Assembly: GCA_937889225.1 (NCBI GenBank)
Contig: CALAST010000108.1
Location: forward strand, 6,393 to 70,392
Length of the DNA stretch: 64,000 nucleotides
Origin: an uncultured Lachnobacterium sp.
GTDB taxonomy: Bacteria; Bacillota; Clostridia; Lachnospirales; Lachnospiraceae
Reading direction: 5' to 3'
The translations under genes were made by a program, and so were the position numbers. The notes beneath the pieces were generated by a model. The model was not told where the DNA came from. It was given only the letters and a program-made list of their open reading frames with translations, and searched no databases. Below, piece after piece: positions 41,154 to 50,434 of the stretch. The number at the start of each line of letters is the position of its first letter. The first letter of the stretch is position 1.

Positions 41154-43163
41154 CTATTCTTCCGGAATCAGATTAATAATCTCTTTAATCGGCATACAAA
41201 CATCATCGCACTCTTTTGCTCTATGATTTTCGAGAATAAGTTTGGCTGCATTCTGCATTGCCGGAAAACTGGTTCTTGTGAGCTGATTGGCATAAATGAT
41301 TACATTTGCTCCAAGTTCTTTCCATTCTTCTTCATAAATCGTATTAAAAGAAGTTGGGACAAGAACAATTGGTGTAACCGCATCTTTTTCACGGAATTTT
41401 TGAATAAATTCCTTAATCTCAGAAGGGTCTTTTTTTCGACTGTGAATCATAATAGCATCCGCCCCTGCTTCTGCAAAAGCAAATGCACGTGTTAAAGCAT
41501 CTTCCATGCCTCGCTCAAGAATTAAGCTCTCAATTCTTGCACAAATCATAAAGTCTTTTGTCTTTTGTGCTTTTTTTCCTGCAATAATCTTCGCACAGAA
41601 ATTTTCAATACTGTCCTGTGTCTGCTCTACTTCCGTTCCAAATAGACTGTTTTTCTTAAGTCCTGTCTTGTCTTCAATAATAACCATTGAAACACCCATA
41701 CGTTCTAATGAGCGAACTGTATATACAAAATGTTCTGTCAATCCACCAGTATCACCATCAAAAATAATCGGTTTTGTTGTAACTTCCATAATATCGTCAA
41801 TCGTACGGAAACGGGATGTCATATCTACAAGCTCAATATCAGGTTTCCCCTTTGCTGTAGAATCACAAAGAGAAGACACCCACATAGCATCAAACTGATA
41901 GGTTTTTCCATCCTGAAGAACCGTTGTCTTTTCAGCAATCAATCCGGTAATACCGGAATGTGCTTCAATGGCATTAATACAACCTTTCATATTAATAAGT
42001 TTTTTTAATCTTCCACGACGATAATCCGGCATAGATAATTGTGCACGGCTTTGTTTTTCTAAAATATCGTATTTTTCTTCTTTTGAATATGGATACTCCA
42101 CAAGTTGTCCACCATATTCTGCAAGAATAGAAACCACCTCATCACGAATCGGCTTCTGGAATCCTTCTCTCCAATCATCACCATGTACAACATAAGTAGG
42201 TTGAAGTTCATGAAGTATTTCCTTATAAGAAAGTGTTTTCTGTTCTACCACTTTATCTATACCTGAAATATTCTCAAAAAGGCTTTTTCTTTCTTCAAAA
42301 GGCATAAGTGGGAAACGTTTATAAGAAGATACCGCATCATCGGACAGCACACCCACAATCAGTTTTCCTAATTTGGCAGCTTTATGTATAATAGCAATAT
42401 GCCCTGAATGAACCATATCTGTTGAAAAACACATATAAACCGTACGTTTCTCTATCTCTGAAAGACGAGATTTCACTACTGCCAAATCTTCCTGCGTGTC
42501 AATCTCTGTACAAAGACGCTCTTTCACATCATATGCTTCAAGTTCAATTTTATCCGTTATCTCATTTAGTGCTTTTTCCGCATAACATTTACGGTCATCT
42601 TTTTCACAAAATTCACAAATTTTATCCAACCATATATTCCAATCTGCTGAGTTTAATTTATAAAGTGCTTGTGCTTCCATAGCGGAATCAAAAAACTCAA
42701 TTCCAACAGCCTTTACATTTCCATCTTTTACCACCGCTTTGAAATCCTTGTCCGGTAAAGCAATTGTAGAAGAAACTTTCATACAGCTTTTTTTATTGTT
42801 AACAATTTCTTCCAGTACGGAATACTCAAATACAACGTCTCCATGCATAAGAACAATATCGTCATCCATTAAGGATTCTCTTGCACAATAAATAGAGTAG
42901 ATATAATTCGTCTCTGCATAAAGTGGATTGTTAACAAAAGTATAATGTAGTGGTAAATTTAATGAATTACAATAATTCACAAGCACAGAATTAAAGTATC
43001 CGGTAGTCATAACTACCTCTTTGATACCGATATCTGAAATTAATTTCAGCTGGCGGCTAAGTATTGTATCTTTATTAGAGATTTCCGTCATACATTTTGG
43101 TTGTTCGGAAGTTAGGATGCCCATGCGGCTACCTGTTCCGGAGTTTAAAATTAATGCTTTCAA
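41154..43163 (-). CDS. Triple fusion: nucleotidyltransferase + cytidylyltransferase + phosphoenolpyruvate mutase
   Basis: 669 residues, three domains. Residues 1-235: a LicC/PntC-like sugar-nucleotidyltransferase (ALILNSGTGSRMG, QPKCMTEI, LMHGDVVFE). Residues 243-370: a TagD-type cytidylyltransferase (VYMCFSTDMVHSGHIAII with the HxGH motif, VVHGDDWREGFQKPIRDE). Residues 385-660: PEP mutase (INMKGCINAIEAHSGI, IFDGDTGGLTEHFV and the diagnostic EDKTGLKKNSLFGTE, fitting EDKxxxxxNS). The mutase converts phosphoenolpyruvate to phosphonopyruvate. The fused transferases should activate a phosphonate product as a CMP derivative for transfer to a glycan or lipid. TTG is the start codon, after GGAGG. 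It is the first of three phosphonate genes, downstream of a LicD gene. Confidence 0.92.
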   Translation of the reverse strand: MKALILNSGTGSRMGILTSEQPKCMTEISNKDTILSRQLKLISDIGIKEVVMTTGYFNSVLVNYCNSLNLPLHYTFVNNPLYAETNYIYSIYCARESLMDDDIVLMHGDVVFEYSVLEEIVNNKKSCMKVSSTIALPDKDFKAVVKDGNVKAVGIEFFDSAMEAQALYKLNSADWNIWLDKICEFCEKDDRKCYAEKALNEITDKIELEAYDVKERLCTEIDTQEDLAVVKSRLSEIEKRTVYMCFSTDMVHSGHIAIIHKAAKLGKLIVGVLSDDAVSSYKRFPLMPFEERKSLFENISGIDKVVEQKTLSYKEILHELQPTYVVHGDDWREGFQKPIRDEVVSILAEYGGQLVEYPYSKEEKYDILEKQSRAQLSMPDYRRGRLKKLINMKGCINAIEAHSGITGLIAEKTTVLQDGKTYQFDAMWVSSLCDSTAKGKPDIELVDMTSRFRTIDDIMEVTTKPIIFDGDTGGLTEHFVYTVRSLERMGVSMVIIEDKTGLKKNSLFGTEVEQTQDSIENFCAKIIAGKKAQKTKDFMICARIESLILERGMEDALTRAFAFAEAGADAIMIHSRKKDPSEIKEFIQKFREKDAVTPIVLVPTSFNTIYEEEWKELGANVIIYANQLTRTSFPAMQNAAKLILENHRAKECDDVCMPIKEIINLIPEE

Positions 43164-43251
43164 TATGTATTCCTCCTAATTTTAATATTGTTATATCTGT
43201 TACTTTTTTATCTTTCAAGCTTTGACTTAATTACATACTATAATCAATTTT

Positions 43252-44094
43252 TTAAATTGTTTCTTTTTTCATAGCCATGTATTCTTGATAATCATGTTGC
43301 AAATCCAATATTAATGGATGATGTTTCCAAATTCGTTCTTCTTTTGGTGGTAGTTGCATATAATTACCAAAATATTTTTTTAAGAAATGTTCCAAATTTT
43401 CTATACACATAAATTCATCATTTTCAAATTCTATATAACTATAATTTGAAAATAAGTCACTATCAAATAAACATTGCATAAATTTTACTGTTTCAATAAC
43501 TGCTAATGGCATTGTCTTATCATCATTAAATTTTGTTACTTTCTTTAATAATTTTTTTCTCTTTAACTTTCTTTTTTCTTTATTTGTCATCTGCAATAAT
43601 ATACTCGAAATTGTATATACTATAATATTACACTTTGGTGGTACAAATTCTCTACAATATAATTGATATCTCATACAATCCCAATAATAAAATAAGCGAA
43701 CTACTTTATTTTTTGGAACTCTATCAACTGGAAAAATATCAATAAAAATACCTGTATGAATTTTGTGTGGATTTTCACTTCCTTGCAAAAAAATTGTATG
43801 TTCTTTTCGAATTTTAGTAAATCCTCTCGTATAATCTGATTCTGTATCTTTATTTTGTAAAAAATATCCCTTTGGATTTTCTTTTTTCCATGCTTCTAAA
43901 AATCTATCATATTCACTTCTTAACATAAAAACATCTAAATCATCATCCCAAGGAATAAAACCTTTATGTCTGACCGCACCTAACAATGTACCTGCAAATA
44001 ATGAATATTCTATATCGTATTTTTCACATATCATATTAAATAATTTAAGCATTTCTAACATTTCAAGTTGAAGGTTTCTAAGCAAATTGTTCAT
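43252..44094 (-). CDS. LicD-family phosphotransferase
   Basis: A 280-residue LicD protein. The hallmark is YSLFAGTLLGAVRHKGFIPWDDDLDVFMLRSEYDRFL near residue 30-65: the GTLLGAxRHxGFIPWDDDxD box of the nucleotidyltransferase fold, with the acidic triad binding metal. GIFIDIFPVDRVP follows. The C-terminus FLKKYFGNYMQLPPKEER is typical. LicD of Haemophilus and pneumococcus transfers phosphocholine from CDP-choline to surface glycans. Beside the phosphonate genes, it is a good candidate to transfer the CMP-activated phosphonate. It overlaps none of its neighbours but lies two bases after the flippase stop codon. Confidence 0.9.
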   Translation of the reverse strand: MNNLLRNLQLEMLEMLKLFNMICEKYDIEYSLFAGTLLGAVRHKGFIPWDDDLDVFMLRSEYDRFLEAWKKENPKGYFLQNKDTESDYTRGFTKIRKEHTIFLQGSENPHKIHTGIFIDIFPVDRVPKNKVVRLFYYWDCMRYQLYCREFVPPKCNIIVYTISSILLQMTNKEKRKLKRKKLLKKVTKFNDDKTMPLAVIETVKFMQCLFDSDLFSNYSYIEFENDEFMCIENLEHFLKKYFGNYMQLPPKEERIWKHHPLILDLQHDYQEYMAMKKETI

Positions 44095-44096
44095 TT

Positions 44097-45530
44097 TTAA
44101 CTCTCCAATCTATTTCTTACTTTCTTAAACAGCATGACAACCCAACTATCTCTTAATAAGAACTCCATTACAAAATAAACTACTATTCCAACACATGTAA
44201 TTATCAGAATCTGCATTAAAAGAGTTCCCTTTATGACTTTTTTTACAATCATTAATATGAGCAACATTATAAATGTACTAATAAAACACTTACTATTTTC
44301 CATTTCAAAAACAACCGCATTCATAGTCTTTTTATAATAAATAATTGATAATAACATAACTACAAACTCAGAAATTAAAGAAGCAACTATCGCCCCACCT
44401 GCCCCAAAATATGGAATAAATACTGCATCAAAAAAAAGATTTAAAATCACACCTATTAATACATATTTTATAAGTAAATTTTCCTTATTAGTTGCCATAA
44501 GATACTGACTACAAAAAATATTATTTAAAGCAATAATAACAATAAGTGGTGTCGAAAGAGGAAGTAGCTCATTTAAAATCAAATATTGTTCTCCAAAAAA
44601 CCATGGAACAAATACATCTGAAATACAAATAATTCCCCCAATTACAGGAACTCCAATATGTATTACAAATGTTACTATTTCTTTCATTAATCTTTTTACA
44701 TTATTAAAGTCCCCTTCATGATAACTTATAACCAGTCTAGAAAAAGATACTGTCCCTATCGAATACACTACTGAAACCAAAACATTTATAATCTTAAAAG
44801 TTTGATAGTAATAACCCACTTCCTCCATCTTAGATATCCACCCCAACATTGTTTTATCTATAATGGTATATAATGATTTAAGTAATGTTGGAATAAGAAG
44901 AAGAATTGCAGATATCATATAGTCCTTTATCTCAATTATTGTCAACTTAGGTATTCTCCATCTTATTCCCAATTTATAGAACATGAGAAAGTTCCCAAAA
45001 ACATTTGGAAGCCCCATGCAAACAATATACTTCAAAAGAACATTTTCGCCTCTCACACATATGAAAAGTAAAATTAAATTAATTAATTTATAAAATATAC
45101 TTCTTACTGTAATACGTTTAAAATCTTCAATTCCAACATAATACCAAGAAATATCAAACACTACAGCAATTAAATTTATTCCTTGAAGAATATATATACT
45201 TGGTTTCCCCATGAAATTTGGTACAAACAAAAAATAAAATAAATTTACTAAAAAACCAAATACTAAACGTATTAAAAAAATTTTCAAAAAAATATTTTCA
45301 CGTTCTTCTTTTTTCTTAATTTTTGCTATTTCTTTTCTTCCAAGATATTGAAATCCCAACTCTGCTGTAAGTGTAAAATATGTAACAATATTCATTGAGT
45401 AACTATATAATCCCAAATCCTCTGCTGTCATTACTCGTGATACATATGGAACAGCAATTAAGGGCAAAAGAACAATAACTACTTCTCTTAGCATATCATA
45501 TACATAATTTTTTAAAATTTTTTTATCCAT
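44097..45530 (-). CDS. Oligosaccharide flippase (Wzx-type)
   Basis: A 477-residue membrane protein of the MATE/MOP superfamily with about 14 hydrophobic helices. The N-terminus YVYDMLREVVIVLLPLIAVPYVSRVMTAEDLGLYSYSMNIVTYF is the typical RfbX/Wzx opening, and GYYYQTFKIINVLVSVVYSIGTVSFSRLV the central helix pair. It flips undecaprenyl-linked repeat units across the membrane before polymerisation. It lies directly after the Wzy-like gene, the usual arrangement of Wzy-dependent capsule loci. Confidence 0.9.
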   Translation of the reverse strand: MDKKILKNYVYDMLREVVIVLLPLIAVPYVSRVMTAEDLGLYSYSMNIVTYFTLTAELGFQYLGRKEIAKIKKKEERENIFLKIFLIRLVFGFLVNLFYFLFVPNFMGKPSIYILQGINLIAVVFDISWYYVGIEDFKRITVRSIFYKLINLILLFICVRGENVLLKYIVCMGLPNVFGNFLMFYKLGIRWRIPKLTIIEIKDYMISAILLLIPTLLKSLYTIIDKTMLGWISKMEEVGYYYQTFKIINVLVSVVYSIGTVSFSRLVISYHEGDFNNVKRLMKEIVTFVIHIGVPVIGGIICISDVFVPWFFGEQYLILNELLPLSTPLIVIIALNNIFCSQYLMATNKENLLIKYVLIGVILNLFFDAVFIPYFGAGGAIVASLISEFVVMLLSIIYYKKTMNAVVFEMENSKCFISTFIMLLILMIVKKVIKGTLLMQILIITCVGIVVYFVMEFLLRDSWVVMLFKKVRNRLES

Positions 45531-45542
45531 AATTTTAATCTC

Positions 45543-46910
45543 TTATCCTACACTCAAATTATTATCTGCTTCATTTGATATATTGTTATATCTCAAATCA
45601 TTTTTTAATGATAGTGCAGCTCCAAGTGTCATTATTTCAATCCCCAACAATACATCACGATGTCGAATGGCAGTTCCTGCTGTTGAAGTTCCCTGACCAA
45701 AAATAATCCCACATAAAAATACTGATAAAATTCCAGTCACTATTATTCTGTATTTTTTTTCCAATGTAGTATGTTTATATCCTAAATAAACTTTATATCT
45801 TCTACAAATCAAAATACTGGATATATAAAAATACATATGTATAAGAGAGTCCCCAAAAAAAGTTACTATATCTGAAACACCTCGCCAATTTGTCATCAAT
45901 GGACTAAAGGAATAATAAAACCATTGTAACGGAGCATACATAATAACTTGTCCTAATGTATTTACCCGAATATTGGTTAAATAAGCTGACCCCGCTTGTG
46001 ATGCACCTGCTCCATCATCTGTTAGTTTTTCTAGTGCCCCTTCAATCCCTCCGCTTCCTGAACCTACAATATACTTTACACTATCAAAACCAGTTATAAT
46101 CATACAGCTCAAAAATAGAACTATGATTTGCATAAGTATTTTTATGAATTCCTTTTTTGTTTTAACCTTTTGTATCTTAAAAGATATATAAAAATACACT
46201 ATTACTATTGGAAAATAACCAATATGCATAAATAATACCGGCATCAATAAAATTATTGATATATAAAATGAATTCCTTTTTTTTGTAAAAATATAATTAC
46301 AAAAAACTGTAAATGAAGCAGCTAAACATAACAAATATATTGGTTCTCTCCATAAACTTGTACTTAAAATAAAAGAATAAGGAAACAAACTGATTAAACA
46401 TAATAAAACAACATTTGTTTTTAAACTTAATGAAAATTTTTTAAGTAAATTTGCGGTAATGATTATTGTTATCATAGATAAAGCAATATTAACCAGTATG
46501 CAACAAAAATAATTTGCTCCAAATACCTGAAATTCTGAATTTAATATATACGGAAGTTTTGTATAAACCCTACTGAAGTTACCCTCATAATATTGATTAG
46601 CTACTCGCCAAAAACCACTTGCATCGTCAGAAAGCTGTGGATTTTGAATATCATTACCTCTAATTAAATAACAAAAATAAAATATTTTTATAAAATATGA
46701 CAACAAAAAGATACCTAATTCATATTTATAATGCATATAAGAAAATGCTAAAATAAACAACCATATTGTTATAAAAATAAACCATAATACTGCTATAAAC
46801 TCCGGATATTTATCTGAAAACCTTAGATTTGTTATAAAAAAGGACACTATTACAACAAAAATCATAGCTATATTACATACAAATACTCTCTGTTTAAATT
46901 CAAAATGCAT
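45543..46910 (-). CDS. Polysaccharide polymerase-like membrane protein (Wzy candidate)
   Basis: A 455-residue protein with 10-12 hydrophobic segments and one larger hydrophilic loop around residues 85-115 and another near 280-310 (GSGSGGIEGALEKLTDDGAG). There is no conserved enzymatic signature, as expected for Wzy proteins, which are recognised by topology and by position between glycosyltransferase and Wzx genes. The C-terminus is acidic and cytoplasmic-looking. GGAG lies eight bases before the ATG at 46910; a TTG codon three bases upstream is in frame but unneeded. Confidence 0.72.
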   Translation of the reverse strand: MHFEFKQRVFVCNIAMIFVVIVSFFITNLRFSDKYPEFIAVLWFIFITIWLFILAFSYMHYKYELGIFLLSYFIKIFYFCYLIRGNDIQNPQLSDDASGFWRVANQYYEGNFSRVYTKLPYILNSEFQVFGANYFCCILVNIALSMITIIITANLLKKFSLSLKTNVVLLCLISLFPYSFILSTSLWREPIYLLCLAASFTVFCNYIFTKKRNSFYISIILLMPVLFMHIGYFPIVIVYFYISFKIQKVKTKKEFIKILMQIIVLFLSCMIITGFDSVKYIVGSGSGGIEGALEKLTDDGAGASQAGSAYLTNIRVNTLGQVIMYAPLQWFYYSFSPLMTNWRGVSDIVTFFGDSLIHMYFYISSILICRRYKVYLGYKHTTLEKKYRIIVTGILSVFLCGIIFGQGTSTAGTAIRHRDVLLGIEIMTLGAALSLKNDLRYNNISNEADNNLSVG

Positions 46911-46954
46911 CAATAAAGCTCCTTCTATTTTACATCATTCCACTAAAAGCCTCT

Positions 46955-48037
46955 TTAATCAAACAACCTTTTTACCGTTTCCATTACAACTTTCTTTTTG
47001 TCAAAAACTTCTTCCATATGTTTACGCCCAGCTCGTCCCATATTTATTCGTTCTTCCTGTGATAAATCAAGAAATCTTTTCATAGCATTATATAAACTAT
47101 CTGCATTCTTTGGTTCACATAACAATCCACTTATATTCTCAATTACAGCCTCTTTACATCCATGAATATTACTTGTAATGATAGGTCTTCCTGATGCAGC
47201 ACATTCTAAATTGGTATTAGCCATGCCTTCATGCCATGATGGAAGTACGAAACAATGTGCATTAGCTATAAATGGACGAACATCACTCTGATATCCATGA
47301 TATTTCAGCCATCCTTCCTTTTCTCCTTGTTCCATTACTTCTGAATAATTTTCTTCAAAAGAACCAACAACATCCAAATAACATATATTATTTTCCTTGT
47401 GTATTCTTCTCATTGCTTCAAACAGCTCATTAATTCCTTTTTCCTGCATAACCCTGCCAATAAAAAGAAAATGAATACCATTTTCACATTTCGGATATTC
47501 CTGTAGTTTATATTGTTTAAGGTTCACTCCTGCCCCATTTAATAAACAACATTGTTGTTGTTTTACAATCTTTGCATCAAGAAAAATATTCCTATTTTCA
47601 GCATTTTCAAAAAAAACTACTTTTGCATTTTTTAAAGCAACCTTATACATAATTGTTACTATTTTTTTGAGCAATCCTTCTTTCTGAAATGCAGTACCAA
47701 TCCCTGTAATATTAACAGCATATGGAATCTTTTGTATTCTGCTAACAAATCCACCATATATATTAGGTTTAATCGTATATGTAATTACTAAATCCGGTTT
47801 GATTTTTTTTAACAATCTTTGATACAGCAATACTAATTTTAAATCTGTTACAGGATTAATAGTTCTTCTATCTAATGGTGTATCTATCAATTGACATCCT
47901 AGAGCCATTAACTCATCTTTTTTTTGATTATTAGGTGACAAAGCTATTACTTCATTTTTTTTTGCTAATTCATAAATGAGTTCTTTTCGAAAACCATATA
48001 AACCTGCACTAGTATTTGTTACAATCACTATTTTCAT
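46955..48037 (-). CDS. Glycosyltransferase, GT4-type (GT-B fold)
   Basis: A 360-residue GT-B glycosyltransferase. The N-terminal Rossmann half opens MKIVIVTNTSAGLYGFRKELIYEL and includes PDLVITYTIKPNIYGG. The C-terminal half has FLFIGRVMQEKGINELFEAM and VLPSWHEGMANTNLECAASGRPIITSNIHGCKEAV, where the E(x)7E motif of GT4 enzymes (HEGMANTNLE) binds the donor sugar nucleotide. It resembles the WbpY/PglA/RfaG-like group that adds N-acetylhexosamines to lipid-linked sugars. It is the only clear glycosyltransferase in the locus besides the initiating transferase, so the repeat unit may be short or extra transferases may lie elsewhere. Confidence 0.9.
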   Translation of the reverse strand: MKIVIVTNTSAGLYGFRKELIYELAKKNEVIALSPNNQKKDELMALGCQLIDTPLDRRTINPVTDLKLVLLYQRLLKKIKPDLVITYTIKPNIYGGFVSRIQKIPYAVNITGIGTAFQKEGLLKKIVTIMYKVALKNAKVVFFENAENRNIFLDAKIVKQQQCCLLNGAGVNLKQYKLQEYPKCENGIHFLFIGRVMQEKGINELFEAMRRIHKENNICYLDVVGSFEENYSEVMEQGEKEGWLKYHGYQSDVRPFIANAHCFVLPSWHEGMANTNLECAASGRPIITSNIHGCKEAVIENISGLLCEPKNADSLYNAMKRFLDLSQEERINMGRAGRKHMEEVFDKKKVVMETVKRLFD

Positions 48038-48058
48038 TATTTTTTCCCATTTTTCTTA

Positions 48059-48802
48059 CTATATATGTTGTGCTATTCTATCTTCTTTTTTAGGAGGTGT
48101 CATATAATTACCATATTTCTTTCTCAAATAAGAATCCCATTTCTCTGTAATAAAAAACTCTACATCTTCAAATTGATGTAATACTACACTTGACATTGTT
48201 TCCTTGTCATAACAAACACCTAATAATTTAAATAAATCATTATATGCTGTTACATATTTAGTATTTTTCTTATTACCAATTTGTGAAACTGCTTCATACA
48301 TTCTGTATTTCCTATCATCTGAAAATAATCTTCCAAAATTATAGGTAACCGCCAGTTCTACTTTATGGAAACATGAATAATTTTTATAAACCGGCTTCTC
48401 TTTCATCATGCCTTGAAGAATTTTTATCATTAGTATCTTCAATTTTTTTTTAACTATAGTATCCGGTACATTATCCAAAATAAATATATCAATTGTAGGA
48501 ACATAGTGAGAACCTGATTGATTTATCTTTTGTACACGATATATCCACAATTTTCTTTTTATGGTATAACCGGACAATCCATTTATATAATGCATCAATT
48601 TTTTAAAATTCTCTCTATCTATCATCACATCCATGTCATCATCCCAAGGAATAAAGCCATTATGCCTAATAGCTCCCAATAATGTTCCAGCACAAAGACT
48701 ATATTTAATCTCACACTTTGAACAAAATTTATGAAAATCCATCATCATATTTAAAAGTTCTTTTTGTATATAAGCTGTGCCATACTCATTTTCTTTTATC
48801 AT
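48059..48802 (-). CDS. LicD-family phosphotransferase (second copy)
   Basis: A 247-residue LicD protein with the same box as the gene at 43252-44094: YSLCAGTLLGAIRHNGFIPWDDDMDVMIDRENFKKLM, then PTIDIFILDNVPD and C-terminal YLRKKYGNYMTPPKKEDRIAQHI. The two are clearly related but diverged, so two different acceptors or two different activated head groups are possible. It is encoded between the HAD gene and the glycosyltransferase gene. No choline-related gene (LicA, LicB or betT-like) is present in the window, which favours a phosphonate or another phospho-substituent. Confidence 0.88.
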   Translation of the reverse strand: MIKENEYGTAYIQKELLNMMMDFHKFCSKCEIKYSLCAGTLLGAIRHNGFIPWDDDMDVMIDRENFKKLMHYINGLSGYTIKRKLWIYRVQKINQSGSHYVPTIDIFILDNVPDTIVKKKLKILMIKILQGMMKEKPVYKNYSCFHKVELAVTYNFGRLFSDDRKYRMYEAVSQIGNKKNTKYVTAYNDLFKLLGVCYDKETMSSVVLHQFEDVEFFITEKWDSYLRKKYGNYMTPPKKEDRIAQHI

Positions 48803-48834
48803 AGAATCCTCTACACTTTCTTTATTTCATTACA

Positions 48835-49458
48835 TCATTGATAATATATTCCATCTTGATTTAAATAATGGATACATTTCATCCCTAGCATCTGTGGAGC
48901 TATAAAATCTTTCTTAATATTATCTCCTACATAACACATCTCGGAATAATTCACACCCAATGTATCTTTCATCTTCTTAAATGCCATGGGGTTTGGTTTT
49001 CTATACACTATTCCTCCCAATTCATCTGTTATAATCATAGCATCTGTCATTCTTTCCAAACCAAGTGCTTTTAATTTTGCATGTTGTCCTTCCGGTCTTC
49101 CATCTGTAATAATGCCAATTAAATATCCATCTCTTTTTAATTTTTTTAATAAATCTTCTACACCATCATATAAACAAATATCCGGTGTTTGATATCTATA
49201 TGCCTCCAAGCATGGTTGCTTTAATTCTTCAAGACCTTCCAATTTTAATAATTCATCTATAGCCGATTTTCCTTTTTCAAAAAACGCCCATAATCTTTCT
49301 TCCACATTTGCAATCTGTGGAATTATTTTTGCTACTTCTTTATATCCGCTTCTTACATATTCTTTTTCGCTATATAAAGTATCATCCAAATCGAATATTA
49401 CGGCTTTCATACTATCAATATATTTTTCAACCTCTAATATATTTGAAATTTTTATCAC
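48835..49458 (-). CDS. HAD-family hydrolase
   Basis: A 207-residue HAD phosphatase of the YjjG/PGP-like subgroup. Motif I KAVIFDLDDTLYSEKEYVRSGYK (nucleophile Asp and acid Asp), motif II YLIGIITDGRPEGQ, motif III region around RKPNPMAFKKM, and motif IV MCYVGDNIKKDFIAP are all present. The start is GTG at 49458 within GGAGAACAGCTGTG, overlapping the stop of the ATP-grasp gene by four bases. It probably dephosphorylates a sugar or nucleotide intermediate; the substrate is unknown. Confidence 0.88.
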   Translation of the reverse strand: MIKISNILEVEKYIDSMKAVIFDLDDTLYSEKEYVRSGYKEVAKIIPQIANVEERLWAFFEKGKSAIDELLKLEGLEELKQPCLEAYRYQTPDICLYDGVEDLLKKLKRDGYLIGIITDGRPEGQHAKLKALGLERMTDAMIITDELGGIVYRKPNPMAFKKMKDTLGVNYSEMCYVGDNIKKDFIAPQMLGMKCIHYLNQDGIYYQ

Positions 49459-50420
49459 AGCTGTTCTCCTTCATATAGACAAACACTTTGGTCATAGCGA
49501 CAAAAAATTGCACCTTCTTTTGCTGCTTTATCTACATAGGATAATTCTTTTCCTTGTATTATTTGTAAAACAGCCTTTGCACTATCTGCACCTGCCTTTA
49601 TACTTAATGGAGCTCCTCCTCCAAATCGTGGATTAATTTCAATATAATAATTATCACCTGTTTTTTCATCTTGAATAAGCTGTACTGTAATCTGCCCACA
49701 AGGTTTATAATCTGCAACTAACATTTTCATTTCAGAAATTATCTTATCATCTTGACAAATCTTTGTTTTTAAAACCTCTCCAGCTCTTACTGCTAGACGT
49801 TCTCGAGGTGTTATGTAAATTGGATTACCTTTATAATCACAAAAAATATCAACTGTAAATTCCTTTCCTGAGATATACGGCTGAATAACATAATCCTTAA
49901 TTTTATTAGCATATAACTCTAATTCCTCATAAGTATTTACTTTATATGCATCTATACTCGAACTTCCATCTTTAGGTTTAATAAATGCTGGAAATAACAT
50001 CCTGTATTTATCTATTGAGTCAACTGATTTCGGTGATTTTAATCCAAGAGAATTAAAATATTGAGCGGTATAATTTTTATCACGACACAATTTTATTTTT
50101 TCCACATCACTAATAAGTACTTTCGTGCCAATTTCTTCAAAACTACTTTTATTTATTGATAATAATAATAAATCTGTATCTATCGTTGGAATTAAACAGT
50201 CAATATTCATCTCTTTACATATTTTAATTAATTGAGGAATATACTTTTCATCACTAATTTTTCTTACAATCTTTTGTTCATCACAAAATAATAACGCTGG
50301 TGCTGATGTTGAAATATCTGCACCAATAATTTGCAAATCTATATTTAATTCTTTAGCTGCTTTTCTAAATGCTTGTAGCAACTCAACTCTTCGTCCTACA
50401 CTAGTAAATAATATTTTCAT
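49455..50420 (-). CDS. ATP-grasp domain protein (carbamoyl-phosphate-synthase-like)
   Basis: A 321-residue ATP-grasp ligase. It opens MKILFTSVGRRVELLQAFRKAAKE, an N-terminal pre-ATP-grasp Rossmann domain. The ATP-grasp core has FPAFIKPKDGSSSIDAYKVN (the lysine and glycine-rich loop that bind ATP), QPYISGKEFTVDIFCD, and YYIEINPRFGGGAPLSIKAGAD (the ExNxRxGG metal-binding end). Such PylC/CarB-like proteins in capsule loci are thought to join an amino acid or carboxylate to an amine, perhaps the free amino group of the sugar. The gene overlaps the HAD gene that follows it, suggesting joint action. Confidence 0.88.
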   Translation of the reverse strand: MKILFTSVGRRVELLQAFRKAAKELNIDLQIIGADISTSAPALLFCDEQKIVRKISDEKYIPQLIKICKEMNIDCLIPTIDTDLLLLSINKSSFEEIGTKVLISDVEKIKLCRDKNYTAQYFNSLGLKSPKSVDSIDKYRMLFPAFIKPKDGSSSIDAYKVNTYEELELYANKIKDYVIQPYISGKEFTVDIFCDYKGNPIYITPRERLAVRAGEVLKTKICQDDKIISEMKMLVADYKPCGQITVQLIQDEKTGDNYYIEINPRFGGGAPLSIKAGADSAKAVLQIIQGKELSYVDKAAKEGAIFCRYDQSVCLYEGEQL

Positions 50421-50434
50421 CTATATATCCTTTT

